Source: QHWK01 sp035259385 (GTDB taxonomy: Bacteria; Acidobacteriota; Vicinamibacteria; Vicinamibacterales; CAVVIG01). From it: DNA of 64,000 nucleotides. Within the stretch, counting starts at the first letter, position 1; every line of letters starts with the position of its first letter. The stretch spans positions 1-64,000 of the forward strand of contig DATFWL010000390.1 of the NCBI GenBank assembly GCA_035259385.1. Direction: 5' to 3'. A program made the position numbers and the translations under genes. Positions 25,985 through 34,599 of the stretch are shown piece by piece. A model generated the notes under the pieces. The model worked only from the letters and a program-made list of their open reading frames with translations, was not told where the DNA came from and made no database searches.

Positions 25985-28900
25985 TCACCGCATAGTCATG
26001 TAGGCATGTTCCCTCTGGTCCGCGGCCCGCTCCTTGAGCGGAATCGTGAAGGTCAGGATGGTGCCGCGTCCCGGGGCCGACACGATGTCCAGGCGGCCGC
26101 CGAGCGCCTCGGTCCGGCGGCGCATGCTGAGCAGGCCGTGGCCGTCGCTCACGGCGCCGACGTCGAATCCGCGGCCGTTGTCGGCGATCTGCAGAAAGAG
26201 GCCCCGCTCGTCCTCCTGGAATTCCAGGTCGGCCTCGGAGCAGCCGGAATGCCGCGCCAGGTTGGTGACCGCTTCCTTGAACAGGAGGAACAGTTCGCGC
26301 CGGACGTTCGCGCCGACCGCGACGTCGCGCTCCGATGGCGGCGTGTCGAACCGGAAGGTGATCTGTCGCGCCGTGCAGACGTCGCTGACGAAATGACGCA
26401 TGCGGCGCGACATGTCGCTGAGATGATCGCGCTCGGGGTTGATCGCCCACACGATGTCGCTCATCGAGTCGACGAGCTGACGGGAGAGGCCGGCGATCGA
26501 CGTGAGCGGCTCCGACAGCGCCCGGTTCTCGCCGTCGATCCGCTGCTTCGCCACCTCGCTGAGGAGGGAAATACGCGTCAGGCTCGATCCGATGTCGTCG
26601 TGCAGATCAGTGGCGATGCGCTTGCGCACGCGCTCGAGCTCGGCGAAGCGCTCTTCGCGGCTCCTGCGCAGCGCCTCCTCGGCTCGCTTGCGTTCGGTGA
26701 TGTCGCGCGCGATGCCGGTGAAGTAGACGCGGTCGTTTCGCGTGAACTCGCCGAACGAGATCTCGAGCGGTATCTCGTGGCCATCTTTGTGCAGGCCCGG
26801 AAGCTCCATCCCGTCCCACGAGATCTGACGCAGCCGCGTCCGCTTGTAGCGGCCGAGGCCGGCATGGTGCCGGTCCCGCAGATGCGCCGGCATCAGCAGC
26901 GTCAACTCGGCGCCGATCATCTCCTCACTGGTGTAGCCGAAGATTGTCTGCGCGGCCTGGTTGACGAGCACGATGCGGCTGTCTTCGTCGATGGTGATGA
27001 TCGCGTCGGATGCCGTTTCCGCCAGCGTGCGGAACCGGTTCTCGCTCTCGCGGAGCGACCTGATCCGCTCGTATCGGGACCGCGCGAACAACGCGGCGGC
27101 GGCCGCCACAGCCGTCGTGAGCGACGCGAGGAACCACCATCGACGCCAGACCGGCGGGAGAATCGTGAAGGAGGCGGTGGCGGGTGACGGGCTCCTGATA
27201 CCGTCGGTGGTTACGGCCCGCACGGCGAAGGTGTACGAGCCCGGCGAGAGGTTCGCGAAGTCGACGGTCCGCTGCGGACCCGGAATGCTCCACTCGCCGC
27301 CGGCGCCGTCCAGTCGGTATTCGTAGCGAAGCACGTCACCGGATCGGAATCCCATGGCGAAGAACGCGATCTGGATGTGGTTCTGCCGCGCGTCGAGCTC
27401 GAGATGCGGCACCGCGGGCTGGCCCAATGCCGAGAGTGGATGCACGGCGCCGGCAATGCGCAGGCCGCCGATGAGAACCGGCGGCGGCGTGACAGCTTCG
27501 TCGCGGTCCGGCCGCAGCCGCGACAGCCCCGTCGTGGTCGCGAACCAGAGCGCGCCGGTCCGATCGCGCATGGCCGCCAGGAACTCCCCGCCAGCCAGGC
27601 CGTCCGCCGTCGAATAGTGCGTGACCGTTCCCGCACTCGGGTCCAGCCGATCGATGCCGCGCGCGCCGGTCACGTAAATGTGGCCGCTTGCGTCGCCGGT
27701 GATGTTGAGCACGAGGTCGGTCGTCAGACCGTCGGCGGTCGTGAACGGGACGACGTGCGGGCGCTCGGCGTCGGGTGCATCGATCCGTCCGACGCCGCCG
27801 CCGCTGAACGTCGCCCACAGTCGTCCGCGCAGGTCGAGGTACAGCCCATTGTTGGCGCCATCGAGCAGGCCGTCGTCGGCGCCGAGCAGCGTGAAGCGGC
27901 CATGTCGGTACCTCGCCAGGCCGCCTTCGCGGAATCCGATCCACACGTTGCCCGCCGCGTCGGCGGCGAATGACTGCGCGCTCGTGAACGAGCGGAGCCC
28001 GTCGCGCGCTCCGTAGCGGTGAAAGGTTGCGGTCGCCCGCTCCCATCGGACGAGGACGTCGCGCACCGGTGCCCACGATGCAATCCAGAGATCCCCGGTC
28101 GGGTCCTCGAACAACCGCGTCACGTCATCGCTCGCCAGCCCGTCTCTCGTGGTGTACGCGGTGAATCGCGTCTGCGCGAGGTCCTCGAACCGGTCGACGC
28201 GTTCGAAGCGGAAGAGGCCCTGCCGGGTGCCGGCCCACCACTCGCCGACGTGGTCCTGGATCACGGTCGTCACTCCGCGCCACGTCTCGTCGTGGATGGC
28301 TCGCGGCAGCGGCAGCCTGACCGTCGCGAAGCTTCTGCCGTCGAAACGACTGACGCGCCAGGCGCTGCTCGTGACGTAGATTTCGCCGGCGCGGTTCTCA
28401 ATCACGGCGTTGACCGATTCTCCGAGGCCATCGGCCGTGTTGTAGGTCGTCCATGGCTGCGTCGTGACCCTCAACGCGCCCACTGTTCGCGTGCCCGTCC
28501 ACAGGTTGCCGTCGCGATCTTCCATCAGCGACAAGACGTCCTCTCCGGCGCGCGGCCCTACCAGGTAGGTGTGGAACGAACTCCCGTCGTAGCGCGACAG
28601 GCCGGCACCGAACGTTCGTATCCAGATCGCTCCAGTGCGCGATCGGTGGAGCGCGACCACGTGATCGCTGTCCAGCCCGTCTCTGGTGGTATAACGCCTG
28701 GCATCGGCCGGCAGCCGCTCCGAATCACCCGGCCCGTCGCCGGTTGCGGATGGTGGCCGCGGAACGAACGTCATCAACCCTGACCGATGTCCGATCCAGA
28801 GACGGCCGCCGGGCTCGAAGACGAGCGCCGCGACGTTGTCGTCGCCGCCAGCCGGATTGATCTGGTAGTGCCTCAGGTGCCCGTCCGCCGTTCGACGGAC

Positions 28901-29539
28901 GATGCCGAACCGCGTGCCGATCCACAACTGGTGCTCCGCGTCTTCGGCGAGCGCCCACACCTGCACCTCGATGTCCGGGTGGGCTGGAATCTGGAGCGCG
29001 ACCGGCCGAAAGGCCGGTTCGCCCGCGACCAGCCGAAAGAGTCCGCCGTCGGTGCCCGCCCATAGCGTGCCGGCGCCGTCGCGATAGAGCACGTTGACGC
29101 GATTGCTCACGCCGTCGCGGCTGATCGGGAACGTCTGAAAGCGCGACCGGAGATCGGCCTTGTCGTGCGGCGTGCCGGTCAGGTCGAAGCGGACCACGCC
29201 GATGCTGTTGGTGGCGATCCAGTACACGCTGTCGCTCGCCTCGAGCACGTCGTTGATCGACGGCGCCAGCAGCCCGTCTTCGAATCTGTAATTGACGAAT
29301 TGCGTGCCGTCGAAGCGGCTCAAGCCGTCCGCCGTGCAGAACCACATGAAGCCGTGCGAATCCTGCACGATGCGCTTGACGCGGTTGTGCGCGAGGCCTG
29401 CTTCGGTGTTGAAGGTCTTGATGGCGAGCTGCTCGGCGGCGGCATCGCGCGCCGCGGCCGCGACGCCCGCCAGCGCCAGTACGATCAGCACGGCCGAGCT
29501 GACCGTTACATTCGTGTCACGCAACCGAAGGGGCACCAC
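25985..29539 (-). CDS. Beta-propeller sensor histidine kinase with PAS domain
   Basis: An 1184-residue membrane sensor. After an N-terminal signal/anchor (SSAVLIVLALAGVAAAA) come about a dozen two-component-regulator propeller units (for example NRVKRIVQDSHGFMWFCTADGLSRFDG), then a Y_Y_Y-type domain (RYEYRLDGAGGEWS through LSPGSYTFAVRA). A membrane helix (WFLASLTTAVAAAAALFA) follows, then a PAS domain at about 832-950, and a HisKA_3 dimerisation domain with His near 980 in TDLHDDIGSSL. The HATPase has NGRGFD and GHGLLSMRRR. Such sensors often detect extracellular glycans in other phyla; the ligand here is unknown. The start is GTG. The partner is the adjacent response regulator. Confidence 0.92.
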   Translation of the reverse strand: MVPLRLRDTNVTVSSAVLIVLALAGVAAAARDAAAEQLAIKTFNTEAGLAHNRVKRIVQDSHGFMWFCTADGLSRFDGTQFVNYRFEDGLLAPSINDVLEASDSVYWIATNSIGVVRFDLTGTPHDKADLRSRFQTFPISRDGVSNRVNVLYRDGAGTLWAGTDGGLFRLVAGEPAFRPVALQIPAHPDIEVQVWALAEDAEHQLWIGTRFGIVRRTADGHLRHYQINPAGGDDNVAALVFEPGGRLWIGHRSGLMTFVPRPPSATGDGPGDSERLPADARRYTTRDGLDSDHVVALHRSRTGAIWIRTFGAGLSRYDGSSFHTYLVGPRAGEDVLSLMEDRDGNLWTGTRTVGALRVTTQPWTTYNTADGLGESVNAVIENRAGEIYVTSSAWRVSRFDGRSFATVRLPLPRAIHDETWRGVTTVIQDHVGEWWAGTRQGLFRFERVDRFEDLAQTRFTAYTTRDGLASDDVTRLFEDPTGDLWIASWAPVRDVLVRWERATATFHRYGARDGLRSFTSAQSFAADAAGNVWIGFREGGLARYRHGRFTLLGADDGLLDGANNGLYLDLRGRLWATFSGGGVGRIDAPDAERPHVVPFTTADGLTTDLVLNITGDASGHIYVTGARGIDRLDPSAGTVTHYSTADGLAGGEFLAAMRDRTGALWFATTTGLSRLRPDRDEAVTPPPVLIGGLRIAGAVHPLSALGQPAVPHLELDARQNHIQIAFFAMGFRSGDVLRYEYRLDGAGGEWSIPGPQRTVDFANLSPGSYTFAVRAVTTDGIRSPSPATASFTILPPVWRRWWFLASLTTAVAAAAALFARSRYERIRSLRESENRFRTLAETASDAIITIDEDSRIVLVNQAAQTIFGYTSEEMIGAELTLLMPAHLRDRHHAGLGRYKRTRLRQISWDGMELPGLHKDGHEIPLEISFGEFTRNDRVYFTGIARDITERKRAEEALRRSREERFAELERVRKRIATDLHDDIGSSLTRISLLSEVAKQRIDGENRALSEPLTSIAGLSRQLVDSMSDIVWAINPERDHLSDMSRRMRHFVSDVCTARQITFRFDTPPSERDVAVGANVRRELFLLFKEAVTNLARHSGCSEADLEFQEDERGLFLQIADNGRGFDVGAVSDGHGLLSMRRRTEALGGRLDIVSAPGRGTILTFTIPLKERAADQREHAYMTMR

Positions 29540-29601
29540 GGATCCGCGCTTTCAGCGCGAAAAACTACGCGGCCCCTCGCGCGAAGTCAAGGCGACAGCT
29601 T

Positions 29602-29622
29602 TCTACTTGCGCAAGCGGTGAT
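29602..29622 (+). promoter_or_regulatory. Third copy of the 21-bp EPS-promoter motif
   Basis: This sequence matches the motif pair at 5331-5454 over the core CTACTTGSSCAAGCGG, with the centre GC instead of GG. It lies between the divergent starts of the sensor kinase gene (29539) and a small ORF (29696), so it could act on either. A GCGC-TTTCA-GCGC hairpin is also present near 29553. Function is inferred from position and repetition. Confidence 0.5.
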
Positions 29623-29695
29623 CTCCTGGCCGGGAAGCCCTATCTTCGAGGTGCACGGAGTGGTGACCGCACGATGGCTGGAAAGGAAGACCGCA

Positions 29696-29824
29696 ATGAT
29701 TGAAATCGTCACCGGATTCGCTCTCGGGTACGGCGTGCCGATGTTTCTGTTGAACCGGTATCTCGCGCGGCAGCGGGCCGGCGCGACCGCGCCGCGCCAG
29801 ACCGTCGCCGACCGCGCAGCCTGA
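29696..29824 (+). CDS. Small membrane protein (42 residues)
   Basis: A 43-codon frame with one predicted membrane segment (IVTGFALGYGVPMFLLNRYLA) followed by a basic tail (RQRAGATAPRQTVADRAA). GGAAAGGAAGA lies upstream of the ATG at suitable distance. It starts about 75 nt downstream of the third 21-bp motif. I recognise no family. It could be a real small protein or a chance frame; the ribosome site and the hydrophobic pattern argue for the former. Confidence 0.4.
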   Translation: MIEIVTGFALGYGVPMFLLNRYLARQRAGATAPRQTVADRAA

Positions 29825-29997
29825 AGGCACGCACGAATCGTAGGTGCGCGCGAAGGAGCCGGCAGGCAAGCTGTGACATCGGTCATAAAAAAGCGCCTCG
29901 ATTCCGCCGGCTGCGGTATTCTTGAAAGCTCGGAGTACGAACCCGACCTGCGCCCGCGGGCGGTGTCCATCGATCGCCACTCTCCGGATGTTCTCGT

Positions 29998-32616
29998 ATG
30001 GGTTTGGCAAGCAGCGCCGACCAACTGCGTCTTCTCATGCAGGTATCGGAGGCGATTGCGACGCATCGCGACCTGCCTGCGCTGTGTCGCGATCTCGCGA
30101 AGCGCTTGCCCGCGATCGTGCCGTTCGAGTTCATCTCGATCTGCCTCAACGATCCCGAACGAAAGGTCATGCGAGTCGACATGCTCGGGACGGCTGACGC
30201 CGACAGCATTCCGCCGGGGTTGGAGATACCCGTCACCGAGTCGTACAGCGGCCTCGTGCTCACGACTCAGCGGCCGGTGATCGTAGGAACTCGCGAGGAG
30301 ACCCATCGCTTTCCAACCGCGTCCTTCCTGATGGAAAAAATCGGCGCGGAATCGTTTTGCATGCTTCCGTTGACGACCAGCGTGCGGCGGCTCGGCGCCA
30401 TGGCGTTCGCGACTGCACGGCCTCGTGCCTTCGACGAGGCCGACGTTGAATTCCTGCAGCTGGTCGTCAAGCAGGTCGCGGTCGCCGTCGACAACGTCCT
30501 CCACGACGAAAGCGCCGCCGCGGTGCAGGCGCAGTTGAGTCAGGAGCGCGATCGGCTGCGGCTTCTTCTGGAGGTGTCCGAATCCATCGCTTCCCATCAC
30601 AACCTGGACGAGCTCGTCCACGATCTCGCGCAGCGGCTGCCCTGCGTCGTGCCGTTCGATTACATCAATCTCACGATGCACGATCCGACGGAGAACATGA
30701 TGCGCGTCTACCTGGTCGTGGCGCCGCTCGACAAGTCGACGGTACGCCCGGGCTTCGCGCTGCCGATGGATTCGCCGTCGGGCAACGCCTGGAGAACCCA
30801 GCAGCCAGTGATGATCGAGGACATCGACGTCGACACGCGCTTTCCGCATATGGCGCGGTTGCTCCGCGAAAATTTCGTGCAGTCCTGGTGCGCCGTCCCC
30901 CTCACCACCGCCCTGCGGCGTCTCGGCTCCATGGGATTCGGCAGTGCGACCGCCCGCCGGTATCAGACAGCGGACTTGAACTTCCTCCAGCAGGTCGCAA
31001 ACCAGGTCGCCGTCGCCGTCGACAACGTGTTGCACGACGAGACCGCACAATCCGCGCAGCAGCTCCTGACGCGCGAGCGCGATCGGCTGCGGCTGCTCCT
31101 CGACGTGAACAACGCCGTCGTGTCGCATCTGAATCTCGATGACGTGTTCGCAGCGGTCAGCGAATGCCTGCGGCGCGTCGTTCCCCATGACGGCGCCAGC
31201 CTGCTGGCGTTCGATCCGGACACGGGTCAGTTTCGAGTCCACGTCCGTCGCTTCGGGAGGAACGACAGCTTCAGCGAAGAGGGACGTATCACCAATCTGC
31301 ACGACCGTCACTCTCCGGCCGTGATCGGAATCGCCAGGCGGCACACGGTACTCTTTGGTGAACAGGACCTCGAGGACCTCGCCGTCCAATCGAATGCCGC
31401 GGCGCGAATCCTCGCCGATGGCGTGAAATCAATGTGCTGCGTGCCGCTGCTGTCACATGAGCGCGCGGTCGGATCGCTGAACGTGGGCAGCAAGCGGCCG
31501 AATGCGTTCTCGCAGGACGATGTCGAGCTGCTGGGGCAGGTCGCTCCGCAGTTTGCCATTGCCGTGGAAAACGGCATGGCGTACCGAAAGATTGCGGAGC
31601 TCAAGGAGCAACTCAACTCAGAGAAGCTGTATCTCGAAGATGAAATTCGAACCGATCGAAATTTCGAGGAGATCGTCGGTAACAGCGCCGCGCTCAGACA
31701 CGTGCTCCAGCAAGTGGAAATCGTGGCGCCGACCGATTCGACCGTCCTGATTCAGGGTGAAACCGGCACCGGCAAGGAGCTGATTGCACGCGCCATTCAC
31801 AACGTCAGCGAACGCCGCGCCCGCACGTTCGTGAAGTTGAACTGTGCCGCGATTCCGACCGGTCTGCTCGAGAGTGAGTTGTTCGGCCACGAAAAAGGGG
31901 CGTTCACGGGCGCGATCGCGCAGAAGGTCGGGCGCTTCGAGCTGGCCCACGGAGGCACGCTGTTTCTCGACGAAGTAGGCGACATTCCGCTGGAGCTGCA
32001 GTCGAAGTTTCTGCGCGTCCTGCAGGAGCAGGAATTCGAGAGGCTGGGAGGCACTCGGACGATCCGAGTGGATATCCGTCTCGTCGCCGCCACGAACCGC
32101 GATCTTCCGGCGATGGTGGCCGGCAAACAGTTCCGCAGCGATCTCTATTACCGTCTCAACGTCTTTCCGATCGTCAGCCCGCCGCTCCGCGAGCGACGCG
32201 AAGATATTGCGCCGCTCGTCCGCTACTTCACGCAGAAGTTCGCGCGGCGAATGAACAAGCACATCACGACGATTCCCACCGAGACCACGGCGGCCCTGGT
32301 TCGGTACCACTGGCCGGGCAACATCCGCGAGCTCGAAAACTTCATGGAGCGGGCGGTGATCCTGTCCCGCGGCGCGAGGCTCGATGTCCCGCTCGCGGAG
32401 TTGAAAGAGCAGGCCAGGGTCATGTCCGCAGAGGCATCGCAGCAGCTGGCGACACTCGAGGAAGCGGAGCGAGAGCACATCCGCCAGGCGCTGGAGCAGT
32501 CGAATTGGATGGTCGGTGGTGCGTCGGGCGCCGCGGCGCGGCTTGGCATGAAGCGGACGACGCTGCAATCAAAAATGGCGAAGCTCGGCATCGAACGGCC
32601 CGCGCGCCGGGTGTGA
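29998..32616 (+). CDS. Sigma-54-dependent activator with three GAF domains
   Basis: An 872-residue FhlA-like enhancer-binding protein. Three successive GAF-type sensor modules occupy about residues 15-170, 190-350 and 365-525; the first two repeat nearly the same wording (RDRLRLLLEVSESIA, QVAVAVDNVLHDE), indicating internal duplication. The AAA+ domain has GETGTGKE, the sigma-54 contact loop GAFTGA, GGTLFLDEVGDIP, ATNRDL and WPGNIRELEN. A Fis-type helix-turn-helix ends the protein (GGASGAAARLGMKRTTLQSKMAKLGI). No receiver domain is present, so it responds to a ligand or redox signal rather than to phosphorylation. Target promoters are unknown. Confidence 0.93.
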   Translation: MGLASSADQLRLLMQVSEAIATHRDLPALCRDLAKRLPAIVPFEFISICLNDPERKVMRVDMLGTADADSIPPGLEIPVTESYSGLVLTTQRPVIVGTREETHRFPTASFLMEKIGAESFCMLPLTTSVRRLGAMAFATARPRAFDEADVEFLQLVVKQVAVAVDNVLHDESAAAVQAQLSQERDRLRLLLEVSESIASHHNLDELVHDLAQRLPCVVPFDYINLTMHDPTENMMRVYLVVAPLDKSTVRPGFALPMDSPSGNAWRTQQPVMIEDIDVDTRFPHMARLLRENFVQSWCAVPLTTALRRLGSMGFGSATARRYQTADLNFLQQVANQVAVAVDNVLHDETAQSAQQLLTRERDRLRLLLDVNNAVVSHLNLDDVFAAVSECLRRVVPHDGASLLAFDPDTGQFRVHVRRFGRNDSFSEEGRITNLHDRHSPAVIGIARRHTVLFGEQDLEDLAVQSNAAARILADGVKSMCCVPLLSHERAVGSLNVGSKRPNAFSQDDVELLGQVAPQFAIAVENGMAYRKIAELKEQLNSEKLYLEDEIRTDRNFEEIVGNSAALRHVLQQVEIVAPTDSTVLIQGETGTGKELIARAIHNVSERRARTFVKLNCAAIPTGLLESELFGHEKGAFTGAIAQKVGRFELAHGGTLFLDEVGDIPLELQSKFLRVLQEQEFERLGGTRTIRVDIRLVAATNRDLPAMVAGKQFRSDLYYRLNVFPIVSPPLRERREDIAPLVRYFTQKFARRMNKHITTIPTETTAALVRYHWPGNIRELENFMERAVILSRGARLDVPLAELKEQARVMSAEASQQLATLEEAEREHIRQALEQSNWMVGGASGAAARLGMKRTTLQSKMAKLGIERPARRV

Positions 32617-32741
32617 CGACGGGCCGTGCCGAAGGAGCGGCTCGGTGCCCACCGGCCGGCAGGGAGTTCGGCAGCGCCGCCTCAATCCTTGCTTGACGTC
32701 GTACCAAAGCGCGCGGAGAGCGGATTGCTTCTGACCGGGTT

Positions 32742-33713
32742 GTGGAACGTCGGATGCTCGGGACATCTGATTTGTCCATCACACCAATCGGACTGGGTAC
32801 GTGGGCGATCGGCGGAGGCGACTGGATCTTCGGGTGGGGGCCGCAGAAGGATTCGGAATCGATCGAGACCATCCGACGCGCGATCGACAACGGCGTGAAC
32901 TGGATCGACACCGCCGCCGCGTACGGGCTGGGTCGTTCGGAATCAATGGTCGCACGCGCGTTGCGCGCCGTGCCGCGTCGCGAACGGCCCTATATCTTCA
33001 CGGAGTGCAGTCTGGTCTGGGACGAGCTCGGGAACGTCTCGCCGAGCCTCGAGGCGCGCTCCATCCGGCAGGAAGCCGAGTCGAGCCTCCGACGCCTGGA
33101 GATTGACTGCTTCGATCTCTATCAGCTCGGCTGGCCGGTCGAGCCCAACACCTCGTCACGCGCCGACACGCGGTCGCTCGAGGAGGCCTGGAGCACGATG
33201 GCTGCGCTTCAACGCGAAGGGAAAACGCGGTTCATCGGCGTATCGAACTGCGACGTCGGCCAGCTCGAGCGGCTTCGAGAGATTGCCCCCGTCACGAGCC
33301 TGCAGGTGCCGTACTCGTTGCTGCGACGCGGCGTGGAGGACGGCACGCTGCCGTTCTGCGCGGGCCACACGATCGGAGTGATTGCCGACTCCTCGATGCA
33401 GTGGGGCCTCCTCTCGGGGAAGATGACGCGCGAGCGTATCGATGCGCTGCCGCACAACGACTGGCGACGGCGCAGCCCGTACTTTCGGGAACCCATGTTG
33501 ACGCGTGCGCTCGCGGTGGCAGAGCGACTCCGCACGATCGGGTCCCGGCAGCGTTGCACGCCAGGCGAGGTGGCAATTGCCTGGACGCTGCATAACCGCA
33601 ATATCACGGCGACCAGTGTCGGAGTGCGTCACGCACATCAAGTGGACGAAGTGGTGGGCGCGGCATCCGTTCATCTCTCCGTTCAGGAGCGCCACGACCT
33701 CGAATCCGCCTGA
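32742..33713 (+). CDS. Aldo/keto reductase family protein lacking two catalytic residues
   Basis: A 323-residue TIM-barrel protein with the aldo/keto reductase order: MERRMLGTSDLSITPIGLGTWAIGG, NWIDTAAAYGLGRSE (Asp56 and Tyr61 present), FIGVSNCDVGQLE, and a C-terminal nucleotide-binding part. The catalytic Lys, normally in T-K-C/V, is Glu88 here (IFTECSLVW), and the His of Q-x-H-W-P is Gly130 (LYQLGWPVEP). Both changes are explicit in the codons (gag and ggc). It may therefore be a non-reductase relative or have a changed reaction. The start is GTG 12 nt before an ATG; the longer form fits the family N-terminus. It follows the sigma-54 activator by 125 nt. Confidence 0.85.
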   Translation: MERRMLGTSDLSITPIGLGTWAIGGGDWIFGWGPQKDSESIETIRRAIDNGVNWIDTAAAYGLGRSESMVARALRAVPRRERPYIFTECSLVWDELGNVSPSLEARSIRQEAESSLRRLEIDCFDLYQLGWPVEPNTSSRADTRSLEEAWSTMAALQREGKTRFIGVSNCDVGQLERLREIAPVTSLQVPYSLLRRGVEDGTLPFCAGHTIGVIADSSMQWGLLSGKMTRERIDALPHNDWRRRSPYFREPMLTRALAVAERLRTIGSRQRCTPGEVAIAWTLHNRNITATSVGVRHAHQVDEVVGAASVHLSVQERHDLESA

Positions 33714-33861
33714 GCCAGTTGTCCCGGACCGCGTCCTGGCATCCCGTCTGCAACGCCTCGAACGCACAGCGACGTCATTTCAGTAATTGCGCCGGCGCGC
33801 GTCGAAACGTCAGTCCGCACCGTCGACGCGATTCCACCATACGATCTCGGAGGGGACGACG

Positions 33862-34215
33862 ATGCTTCTGATCACGGTTGACGCCTGCGCCGATTCGATC
33901 ACACTCCGGCTCGAGGGTCACCTTGGCAGCGGGGAGGTCCGTGAGCTGGCCAGATATCGGATGTCGCGAAGACTCGCGCGCTACCGACACGTGTCGCTCG
34001 ACTTGACGCACCTCATGTCTGTCGATCACGAGGGCCGGATGTTTTTGGCCTGGGCGCACAGGCGTGGCGACACGCTGATCGAAGGCGGGGCGACCAGGGC
34101 GCTCGTCGCCGAGATCGCCGACTCGCCGGGCGGCGACGGTGACGACGACGCTGAGGAATCAGGACCTTTCCATGCCGCCAACTTTCGAACGACCCGTGCA
34201 CTCTTCAGTCCTTGA
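33862..34215 (+). CDS. STAS-like domain protein 1
   Basis: A 117-residue protein that resembles the anti-sigma-factor-antagonist fold: MLLITVDACADSITLRLEGHLGSGEVRELARY forms the first strands, and HVSLDLTHLMSVDHEGRMFLAWAHRRGDTLI occupies the place of the D-x-S-G-L loop. The phosphorylatable Ser is not there (DHEG instead of D-S-x-G). An acidic stretch (GGDGDDDAEE) lies near the C-terminus. A strong ribosome site (GGAGGGG) stands before the ATG. The next STAS gene begins inside its end, a 44-nt overlap. Confidence 0.68.
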   Translation: MLLITVDACADSITLRLEGHLGSGEVRELARYRMSRRLARYRHVSLDLTHLMSVDHEGRMFLAWAHRRGDTLIEGGATRALVAEIADSPGGDGDDDAEESGPFHAANFRTTRALFSP

Positions 34216-34480
34216 GCTCGAAGGCGCTCTTCGTGCGCCGATCGATACCAGATTGCGCGAGTGTGTCGCGCGGTTGCTCCAGCGAGGCGAGCGGCGAGTC
34301 ATCCTTCGCGTGAAACGGTTGTCGGATATTGACGCCGCCGGCCTGGGCGAGCTGGCCCACGTTGCCAACTTGGCGATGGCCGCCGGCGGCGTGCTGCAGA
34401 TTGCAGACGCCGGCAGGCGAATCAGCGAATTGCTGCGCGCCACCGGCCTGTCGCGATTGCTGGTCGATCCCTTGGATTGA
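34172..34480 (+). CDS. STAS domain protein 2 (anti-sigma factor antagonist-like)
   Basis: A 102-residue STAS protein: VLELEGALRAPIDTRLRECVARLLQRGERRVILRVKRLSDIDAAGLGELAHVANLAMAAGGVLQIADAGRRISELLRATGLSRLL is a full-length match to the fold. The key loop reads DAAGLG where SpoIIAA-type proteins have DSSGLG, so the usual phosphorylation Ser is Ala. That suggests constitutive partner binding or a structural role. AGGA precedes the chosen ATG; a GTG at 34139 is possible. No partner anti-sigma kinase is in the window. Confidence 0.75.
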   Translation: MPPTFERPVHSSVLELEGALRAPIDTRLRECVARLLQRGERRVILRVKRLSDIDAAGLGELAHVANLAMAAGGVLQIADAGRRISELLRATGLSRLLVDPLD

Positions 34481-34599
34481 TCGTTGTGGGACGCTGAGAT
34501 CCGCTGTGACCGCAGTACTCTGTCGAGCCTCGCCAGAACGGAAATTGTTCAACCGCTTCAACACCTACGACGATTTCGGCGTGGACAGCACAGACGGAT

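Noticed and set aside
29587..31389. Minus-strand open frame of 600 codons
   Set aside because: Antisense to the GAF/sigma-54 activator and without any recognisable domain.
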